Positions 20,001 to 24,603 of a stretch of 24,603 bases of DNA are shown here, piece by piece. Under the pieces are notes generated by a model. The model was not told the DNA's origin, did no database searches, and was given only the letters and a program-made list of their open reading frames with translations. The stretch spans positions 1 to 24,603 of the IMG/VR virus record IMGVR_UViG_3300037488_001116, one strand, 5' to 3'. Every line of letters begins with the position of its first letter. Within the stretch, counting starts at the first letter, position 1. Origin of the DNA: a virus. A program made the translations under genes and the position numbers.

Positions 20001-20235
20001 TGGTGGTGCGCCACCAATTGTTGAACAGTTGACATGTTTATCACTGGACATGCAACCTTTTGAATTAGGATATTGTGGTTACTCTGAAATCAATACTTGT
20101 CAGTGTTCAAATTCAGGTCTTACTGATGATCTAATTAAGAATGTAAAGATGTATCTAAATAGTACAGATTATGTGTGTGTTCCTATTTCATGTACAGATT
20201 ACTCAGGTTACGAACTCTGCGACGGGGAATCCTAA
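17080..20235 (+). CDS. Giant collagen-like, cysteine-rich fibre with divergent tip (paralogue 3)
   Basis: The ATG at 17080 forms an ATGA overlap with the previous stop and has AGAAGGA (17065-17071) 8 bases upstream, so it is preferred over the GTG at 17074; the product is 1051 residues. Collagen-like tract at residues 16-43 (Gly with Pro/Ala/Ser/Arg-Thr), then a beta-rich shaft to ~340. GxCC modules start near residues 346 (GSCCYN), 390 (GICCSN), 455 (VVCCKD), 499 (GACCKC), 564 (GACCGP) and 723 (GICCKD). A second short collagen-like string GPIGPSGPSGP is at ~548. From residue 758 the codon use changes sharply and the sequence becomes unrecognised (YYIPYINEASIAT, AWRDAGWNTTGWGGCPVSCC). No DUF1566 motif is present, unlike the two upstream paralogues. 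Probably a host-recognition fibre whose tip has been replaced. Confidence 0.72.
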   Translation: MSNSPITNIISVGKTGSVGPTGPTGATGRTGATGSTGATGEKGIYFISSRGFANGITLTFSDSSTIAVNGTFRGTTFIDKTPGLVQGSNTASSSFLTQYGLFSAVNGGTFQFKGLCAYGSLRASLTGPANEYISIDTIYWGKDLIGNYDSGTMTPGRLTFLGTPTVVMGATGITHTQLNNDNISFGHTGTFNFQNTFFSSGTSDDTSYNLNAGAKVATIGPIRKGAFSGLTGNNPIGVVGTTQGIYIDANSAGAFILHTPIGIRGISGNFNSNEVDSITLVIDSDDVWRFPENIYFEPDENYLSCGKNIIGLMTYDGGETWLATVSHRGHGVADVNRACIPGYLFGSCCYNNPDGTLECLDYTSRSTCDKLFGNFSPAKSCEDSCGGENGICCSNGKCLGEITVALCDQFGGQYWSGLKCTDYIGNLNYPIGELSSDELKAQGSFCYNNCNDTPVVCCKDGQCLGNYTRVQCELILGGRSLTAASCSEADCCDYGTIKGACCKCTTVNGIIQYECIPDLSPSFCKSLGGSFMGPGKQCNEVSCGCVCGPIGPSGPSGPNDDPYGACCGPIVPPPEPEWVDQDGNPITDRNLVGNVCMTNNCGGAGAYTCVCNAMSVADIIALCLATNTPGGDCVSAAFCSTTMYFDGNCGYCDLPNRAVYPDLPLCTEVPQGVICNPCFVVPGPLGLLPLPPDENPCTYVKKSQCNGPFTPNVSCESNPCGKGICCKDGTCLTTIGSKTECDAACGNWLDKIYYDQQGPTPGSYQFGSDPDDCEFCALHRPVMVLSRGLENQDCGPDILFNRFSMSIGDSSCASYYIPYINEASIATINTPLAGLNDQGPYANLFSDLFFNIYGVTIPLRSPGAVTAGIRQQLIDLMSCSISSENLEIIIAVGDRVLQAWRDAGWNTTGWGGCPVSCCTCMGQGMGGFPACVNSGNPLSTVRGYCQELDLCALAGIPNDANSSKICGDPDTIGGGGAPPIVEQLTCLSLDMQPFELGYCGYSEINTCQCSNSGLTDDLIKNVKMYLNSTDYVCVPISCTDYSGYELCDGES
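17125..17208 (+). repeat. Collagen-like Gly-X-Thr coding repeat
   Basis: Degenerate nine-base units (GGTCCTACT, GGTGCTACT three times, interspersed with GGAAGAACT and GGATCTACT) encode the collagen-like tract of the 1051-residue fibre. GGTGCTACT is also the second half of the 18-bp unit in the gene at 10528. Confidence 0.9.
19351..20235 (+). other. Block of atypical codon use (candidate imported fibre tip)
   Basis: By hand count about 3 of 30 glycine codons between 19351 and 20076 are GGA (18 GGT, 6 GGG, 3 GGC), against about 21 of 31 in 17209-17815 of the same gene. Proline shifts from CCA to CCT/CCC. The change is abrupt at GGGCCC (19351) and the block ends at or near the stop. The protein here has no resemblance to the paralogous fibres. 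This indicates that the tip-coding segment came from another genome by recombination. Confidence 0.7.
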
Positions 20236-21743
20236 TGTCTTCAGTACAGTTTAGATCAAGAATAAAACCAGCATTTGACTACTCAGATAAACTGAATAGT
20301 TATGGTGTTTGTTGTGGTACTACAGGTGCAGACAATAAAACAATAAAATCGTTTACCGAATGTTTTAATGAAGGTGGATATTTTATTCCTACACTAGATG
20401 GAAATGCTGACAGTGTTTCATGTCCAGATAGAGATACTCGTCTTGGATGTTGCTGTGCGTGTTCGTATGTAACTCCAGGTGAACTCAATCAAATACCTAC
20501 TGTGGATAACTATGGAAACACATCAACTCCATATCTTGCATCGGGAACAACAAGTAATGTTTCTAAATGCGAATGTGACCGAGTGAATGGAAAATGGACA
20601 GAAGGAACTTGTCCAACATTGACACCAGATAATTGGCAAACTCAATGTTTGAACGCAAGTGGATTAGATGCTAGAGCACCAAGATCTTGTTGTCATTTAG
20701 AATTTGATGAAGATACAGGTTGGCCAACTTCTATTACATGTAAAGATGTTTGTTCTAGTAGAGATTGTGCGCTTTTGGGAACTGAAACATATCCATCGGT
20801 GTTTGGAGACAATAGATGTACTATACCTCTCCGAGAAAACGATCCAACTACAACATGTGTTGATTCACCGTATTATTCATATATGCTTACAAGGTCTGCA
20901 TTATATGAAGGATTTGTAATGGGGTCTTGTTATATCTTGGAAGATAACAATGGATCTTTAGAATATTCGTGTTCTATAACACCACAAGCATCGTGTGCTG
21001 GATATTGGATTGAAGATCAGGATGAAAATAATTCTTTCTGTACTTCAAGTTTCCAACCAACCAATCCACAAAAAATATCAGGAAAATATCAAGTCCAAAC
21101 GATGGGTCTTACAGCATTCAATGATTTAGGATTGACTTCTGGAGACACCTTTCAAGGTGGAATTTACATTGGAATATTCAAACCACCAGTATTGAATGGT
21201 AAAAGCAGCGAATTATATGGAAATTTAAGTTTTGCAAATCCAACATTGACAAACATGTATGCCGATTCTGTCGGAGGTACTGCTTCACAGTGGGCATTGA
21301 TTGTAAATGAAACTAAATATTCTGTACCATTTATAAAAGGAAATGAAATTGATGTAGACTATACCACTTCATTGTGGGATGGATATTACAATACTTATGG
21401 AGATGGAGTATTCAATGGAATCAATAATGCTCTGACCAATACAATTAGATACGCTGATAGGGGAGGATTTATTGATTATTATCTACCATCAATATATGAA
21501 TTGTATTTCTACAATGCATATCTTTATAGAAATACTAAAAATATATCTGGAAATGTAATGTCGTCTTCCATATTCAATACTAAATACTTAAACAAGACCA
21601 CACAGAAATCAAAGATATCTGGAAAAGGATTTGTGTATGGAGTGGGTATGAGTATCAATTATAGTGTAAATTATAAAACTTTACTTATAGAAAAAACAAA
21701 TACAGAGAGTGCTTTATTTTTTAGAAGAATCGTATTACAATAA
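20235..21743 (+). CDS. Cysteine-rich protein with DUF1566-like tip, lacking collagen tract
   Basis: The start chosen is the ATG at 20235, which overlaps the previous stop (TAATG) and has GGGGA 6 bases upstream; the product is 502 residues. The frame is open further upstream but only within the preceding gene. Residues ~20-210 are cysteine-rich, with GxCC-like openings (YGVCCGT, RLGCCCAC, PRSCCHL) and spacing similar to modules of the big fibres. Residue 303 onward, GDTFQGGIYIGIF...ASQWALIVNE, then YYLPSIYELYFYN (~415) and LFFRRIVLQ at the C-terminus, reproduce the DUF1566/Lcl-C pattern in compact form. It equals the C-terminal half of the paralogous fibres without the collagen tract and shaft. 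It could be an independent tip protein, a chaperone-like partner, or the displaced original tip of the gene upstream. Confidence 0.68.
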   Translation: MSSVQFRSRIKPAFDYSDKLNSYGVCCGTTGADNKTIKSFTECFNEGGYFIPTLDGNADSVSCPDRDTRLGCCCACSYVTPGELNQIPTVDNYGNTSTPYLASGTTSNVSKCECDRVNGKWTEGTCPTLTPDNWQTQCLNASGLDARAPRSCCHLEFDEDTGWPTSITCKDVCSSRDCALLGTETYPSVFGDNRCTIPLRENDPTTTCVDSPYYSYMLTRSALYEGFVMGSCYILEDNNGSLEYSCSITPQASCAGYWIEDQDENNSFCTSSFQPTNPQKISGKYQVQTMGLTAFNDLGLTSGDTFQGGIYIGIFKPPVLNGKSSELYGNLSFANPTLTNMYADSVGGTASQWALIVNETKYSVPFIKGNEIDVDYTTSLWDGYYNTYGDGVFNGINNALTNTIRYADRGGFIDYYLPSIYELYFYNAYLYRNTKNISGNVMSSSIFNTKYLNKTTQKSKISGKGFVYGVGMSINYSVNYKTLLIEKTNTESALFFRRIVLQ

Positions 21744-21755
21744 GGATTTTTTATC

Positions 21756-22325
21756 ATGGGATGTAATTGTAAAAACAAGAATAATGGTGGGGAACAACCA
21801 CCCCAAGAACCCGCTCGCGCAGCAGCACCTGCGGATATCGTTTTCCGTTCAGAACAAGCAATTCCTCAGGGGGGATTAAAACAAAAATTGACCATGATGC
21901 AGAGTTTTGCCATGGCAATTACTTCTCGCGGAATGAACAACGAAAAAGTTACAAAACCAATCAAACAACTTCGGGTCTTAAGTTGCTTTGGCAATCAGGG
22001 TCAGGGTGGGGTATTACCACAATGTGAACATCTAAAGAAAAGTACAACAGACGGTAAGTTTTTCTGTGGTGGATGCGGATGTGGTGATCGTAAAGGTACA
22101 TGGTTGACTCCAGATGATCCAGAATACAGTAAACTGGATTATCCAAAGTTAAACTGCCCATTACAGATGCCTGGATTTACAAATTATGAAAAAGCAAAAC
22201 CAGATGAATCTGCATCCCCAATAACAAGAAGATATTACATTGAACAGTTGCCATATAAAGATATAGAACACATAAAAGTAACTACGCACGAAGTGCCTAT
22301 ACAACCACCAGAAGTTCTAAAATAA
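21756..22325 (+). CDS. Cysteine-rich predicted metal-binding protein, unknown function
   Basis: The product is 189 residues. It begins MGCNCKNKNNGG and has a Pro/Ala linker (QEPARAAAPADI), then a helix-like segment (GGLKQKLTMMQSFAMAI). The second half has cysteines at 77, 90, 104, 107, 109 and 134, in the spacing C-x12-C-x13-C-x2-C-x-C-x24-C, around FFCGGCGCGDRKGTW and LDYPKLNCPLQMPGF. Such clustering suggests a zinc or Fe-S site, though disulfides are possible. AAGGA (21742-21746) lies 9 bases before the ATG. It sits between the fibre cassette and the neck genes, which is no position of a known T4 gene. I do not recognise the family and assign no function. Confidence 0.7.
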   Translation: MGCNCKNKNNGGEQPPQEPARAAAPADIVFRSEQAIPQGGLKQKLTMMQSFAMAITSRGMNNEKVTKPIKQLRVLSCFGNQGQGGVLPQCEHLKKSTTDGKFFCGGCGCGDRKGTWLTPDDPEYSKLDYPKLNCPLQMPGFTNYEKAKPDESASPITRRYYIEQLPYKDIEHIKVTTHEVPIQPPEVLK

Positions 22326-22328
22326 ACA

Positions 22329-22367
22329 AAAATACTCTCCTTATAAATAAAGTAAGGAGAGTGTTTT
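22329..22367 (+). promoter_or_regulatory. Hairpin masking the gene 13 ribosome-binding site
   Basis: The arms 22329-22343 and 22353-22367 form 15 pairs (one G-T wobble) around a 9-base loop. The 3' arm starts with TAAGGAGA, the Shine-Dalgarno sequence 9 bases before the gene 13 ATG. A transcript arriving from upstream would have this site paired. The U-tract after the GC-rich core is short (GUUUUAAU), so weak termination is also possible. Confidence 0.75.
22342..22349 (+). promoter_or_regulatory. 13: T4-type late promoter element inside the hairpin
   Basis: Exact TATAAATA, 19 bases before the gene 13 ATG. It covers the last two bases of the hairpin's 5' arm and most of the loop. With T4 spacing the transcript would begin near 22355, so it would lack the 5' arm and leave AGGAG free. 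This is the only gap of more than about 20 bases in the window. Confidence 0.75.
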
Positions 22368-22368
22368 A

Positions 22369-23178
22369 ATGGCTTCAGTAAACGCACCAAATTCAAGAGA
22401 AACGCTTATAGAACATGCTCTTCGTGCTCTCGGACATCCCGTAATCCAAATAAATGTAGATCAGCAACAATGCGAGGATCGTCTTGATGAAGCATTGCAA
22501 TATTTTACCACCAGACACTATGATGGTGTTATAAAAATGTTTTTCAAGTATCAAGTCACTCAGACGGATCTGGATCGCGGGTTTATAAATGTTTCGGATA
22601 TTCAAAATCCAGCTAGCGATCCCAATGGACCCGATGGCACTGATATTGTGTCTGTTGTTAAGATATTCAGATTCGGAACTCTTTCTGGTGTTAATATGTT
22701 TGATGTCAGATATCAGTTGGCATTGACTGATTACTTTGGAATCAATCGTGGGTTAAACGGAAGTTCATCAACTCCTCTTGCTGGGTATCAAGCGACTATG
22801 TCTTATATCAGTCTTCTTGAACAATTTTTTAGTCCAGAGAAGTCATTAAGATTTAATAAAGTAACAGATAAAATTTATGTGGATGCTTTCAGTCAAGATA
22901 TAGACGCTGGTGGATATTTAATAATTGAAGCATATGCAGAACTAGATCCAGATGTGTATACTAAAATTTATGATGATCGTATGGTGAAAAAGTATGTCAT
23001 TGCTTTGATTAAGAAGCAGTGGGGTGCAAACATGTTGAAGTATGATGGTGTTCAACTTCCAGGTGGCATTACTTTCAAGGGACAACAGATATATCAGGAT
23101 GCCATGGCAGAGATTGTTGCGATAGAACAAGAGTTTGAAAGATCATACGAACTACCGATAGATTTCATGATTGGATAA
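22369..23178 (+). CDS. 13: Neck protein gp13
   Basis: The product is 269 residues (T4 gp13 is 309). The N-terminus SRETLIEHALRALGHPVIQINVDQQQCEDRLDEALQYF has the neck-protein pattern 'LxxxxLRxLGaPvixINVxxxQxxDRIDeALqF' seen in T4-like phages. The C-terminal part continues with DVYTKIYDDRMVKKYVIALIKKQWGANMLKYDGVQLPGGITF, also typical. gp13 and gp14 form the neck that closes the filled head and docks the tail. The gene opens its own late transcription unit (see the promoter and hairpin just upstream) and is followed three bases later by gene 14, as in T4. Confidence 0.88.
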   Translation: MASVNAPNSRETLIEHALRALGHPVIQINVDQQQCEDRLDEALQYFTTRHYDGVIKMFFKYQVTQTDLDRGFINVSDIQNPASDPNGPDGTDIVSVVKIFRFGTLSGVNMFDVRYQLALTDYFGINRGLNGSSSTPLAGYQATMSYISLLEQFFSPEKSLRFNKVTDKIYVDAFSQDIDAGGYLIIEAYAELDPDVYTKIYDDRMVKKYVIALIKKQWGANMLKYDGVQLPGGITFKGQQIYQDAMAEIVAIEQEFERSYELPIDFMIG

Positions 23179-23181
23179 AAA

Positions 23182-24105
23182 ATGGCAACAAATCCATATT
23201 TCAACGAATATATCGGAGAACAAGATCTACTCATTGACTTGACGGTTGAAACCATCAAGGCTACGGGCAGAGATATGGTTTATATACCTAGAGAATATGT
23301 CAATAAAGATGTTATCTTTGGAGAGGATGTGCTATCGCAATTCAGACAATCTTATATAATTGAAATGTATATTCAGTCTGTTACATCTTTCGGTGGACAG
23401 ATGAACATCATCAATAAATTTGGTATCAACATTACGGATAAAGTAACTCTACAAGTAGCAAAAAGAAGATTTGATGAAGAAGTGGTTGCTAGAGATTCCA
23501 CCATCACACATCCACGCGAAGGCGATTTAATCTATTTTCCATTCAATAAAAGTTTGTTTGAAATAAATTATGTTGAAGATAAAATGCCATTCTTCCAATT
23601 TGGAATTCTGACAACCTATACACTCACATGCGAACTCTTCACTTATTCTTATGAAACAATAAACACTGGTATTGCGACTGTAGATGAAGTAGAAGAAAAG
23701 AGAAAATACAATATGTACGAATTCCAAATTTCAGGAGCTCCAATTACGGGATCTATAGTATTTAAACGAGGAGATACTGTTTATCAAGTTTATGGAGTAA
23801 CTGGTGCTGGAGTCACATACTCTAATGCTACAGCGGAAGCGACACTTGTTGAAATTACGGGAGCATATGCGTATATGAAAGGTATAAGTGGAATATTCGC
23901 AACAGGTCCAAGTGGTATACAATCTGTCAAGAATACAACTACAGGAACAGAATATTACCTACTGAATTACAATACAACAAATGTGAATCTTTCAGTTGAC
24001 CCAATTGCTGGAGTTAATGAGATTGAAAATGATATCTACGCAGAAGCAGCAGACAACGAACTTAATTTTAGCAGAGATAATCCATTCTCAGAGGAATGCT
24101 CATAA
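23182..24105 (+). CDS. 14: Neck protein gp14 with extra C-terminal domain
   Basis: The product is 307 residues (T4 gp14 is 256). Residues ~30-165 match T4 closely by eye: [20 protein letters not shown] (T4 'CYYVPREYVSPDLIFGEDL'), [16 protein letters not shown] ('FSNFGMQVQDEVTLSI') and [24 protein letters not shown] ('[23 protein letters not shown]'). A beta-type segment of ~95 residues (about 178-275, Gly/Thr-rich) is inserted before the conserved C-terminal tail ([17 protein letters not shown], like 'GKSFESSPFDND'). gp14 forms the head-tail neck ring with gp13. The ATG follows the gene 13 stop by three bases, with only a weak upstream GGA. The stop overlaps the next start. Confidence 0.93.
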   Translation: [307 protein letters not shown]

Positions 24106-24603
24106 TGTGGACTGTAGGTCAATCATATTATAACGAATCCATTAGAAAGGTAGTTTTAACCTTTGGTTCTATATTTGAATCTGTGTATATTACTCGTTAT
24201 AATGTAGATGGTACGGAAAAAGAAAAAATACGAGTTCCTTTGAGTTATGGAAGCAAAGAAAAATTCTTCTGGAGACTGTCGCAAGAGAGCAGTCTGTCAA
24301 AGAATAGTAGAGTTGAAATTGTTCTTCCAAAAATGGGATTTGAAATTACAACATTGATTTATGATCCAAGTAGAAAATTAAATAGAACTTTACAACGAAC
24401 AAATCTTGTTGATGGAAGTGTGTTGAAAGCATATGCTGAAGTTCCTTATATTATAAATTTTGCTCTCTATGTTTTTACCAGAAACATGGATGATATGTTA
24501 CAAGTTATTGAACAAATAGTTCCATATTTTGCTCCAGACTACACAGTAACTGTAAAGATGAACGATTTGAATCAAACCGTTGATATTCCATTCGTATTGA
24601 ATA
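24105..24603 (+). CDS. 15: Tail sheath stabiliser/completion protein gp15 (3' end outside window)
   Basis: The ATG overlaps the gene 14 stop (TAATG), with GAGGA (24091-24095) 9 bases upstream. The frame stays open to the window edge, giving 166 residues; T4 gp15 is 272. It matches T4 gp15 along its length: SYYNESIRKVVLTFGSIFES (T4 'YFYNSSFRRYATLMGDLFSN'), KIRVPLSYGSKEKFFWRL ('FIRVPITYASKEHFMMKL'), RVEIVLPKMGFEI ('KVETILPRINLHL') and ALYVFTRNMDDMLQVIEQIV ('ELSIFTRYEDDMFQIVEQIL'). gp15 forms the hexameric ring at the top of the tail that caps tube and sheath and joins the neck. The gene order 13-14-15 is that of T4. Confidence 0.94.
   Translation, partial: MWTVGQSYYNESIRKVVLTFGSIFESVYITRYNVDGTEKEKIRVPLSYGSKEKFFWRLSQESSLSKNSRVEIVLPKMGFEITTLIYDPSRKLNRTLQRTNLVDGSVLKAYAEVPYIINFALYVFTRNMDDMLQVIEQIVPYFAPDYTVTVKMNDLNQTVDIPFVLN

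Noticed and set aside
20175-20234. Upstream extension of the 502-residue gene into the preceding gene
   Set aside because: The extra 20 residues (basic and Leu/Arg-rich) are read from inside the coding sequence of the fibre gene. The ATG at 20235 has a ribosome site and a TAATG overlap like other junctions.
19351-20235. Atypical block as an inserted mobile element or homing endonuclease
   Set aside because: It stays in frame with the fibre gene, has no terminal repeats and shows no LAGLIDADG, GIY-YIG or HNH motif. A swapped fibre tip fits better.
22329-22367. Hairpin before gene 13 as a plain intrinsic terminator
   Set aside because: The stem is suitable, but the following U-run is only four bases. 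The overlap with both the late promoter and the Shine-Dalgarno sequence is explained better by translational masking. Partial termination is not excluded.

Overview
The window is a continuous late structural module of a T4-like contractile-tailed phage (Caudoviricetes, myovirus morphology). Every gene is on the + strand. The DNA is AT-rich, with GGA and CCA as preferred glycine and proline codons. Two exact copies of the T4 late promoter element TATAAATA lie just upstream of genes. The host cannot be read from the sequence. The gene set and the divergence from T4 suggest a phage of an aquatic, possibly marine, bacterium, but that is inference.

Region 1 (1-6247) is the baseplate: the 3' part of a gp27-like hub gene, then gp25, gp6, a short gp7 and a gp8-like wedge gene. 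Region 2 (6249-10528) holds a structural protein with a DUF4815-like N-terminus, a 797-residue fibre-like protein with an NGxFxxWQR-type domain, and a 374-residue protein that shares one domain with it. T4 has gp9, gp10, gp11, gp12 and wac at about this position, and none of these is recognisable here.

Region 3 (10528-21743) is the unusual part: about 11 kb of giant modular fibre or adhesin genes. Three of them (1160, 1023 and 1051 aa) share a plan of short N-terminal peptide, collagen-like Gly-X-Thr tract, beta-rich shaft, and a string of cysteine-rich 'GxCC' modules. The first two end in a DUF1566/Lcl-C-like tip. The third ends in an unrelated tip with clearly different codon use, and the following separate gene carries GxCC-like modules plus a DUF1566-like tip without a collagen tract. 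This looks like a duplicated, actively shuffled host-recognition cassette.

Region 4 (21756-24603) returns to the T4 core: a small cysteine-rich predicted metal-binding protein of unknown role, then neck proteins gp13 and gp14 and the 5' part of the tail completion gene 15. Upstream of gp13 a 15-bp hairpin masks the Shine-Dalgarno sequence, and a late promoter starts in the last two bases of its 5' arm and runs into its loop. This is the arrangement known from T4 genes e and soc.

Genes are packed tightly. Five junctions are TAATG stop/start overlaps and one is ATGA. No gap exceeds about 45 bases. I saw no tRNA, rRNA, insertion sequence, CRISPR array or integrase.
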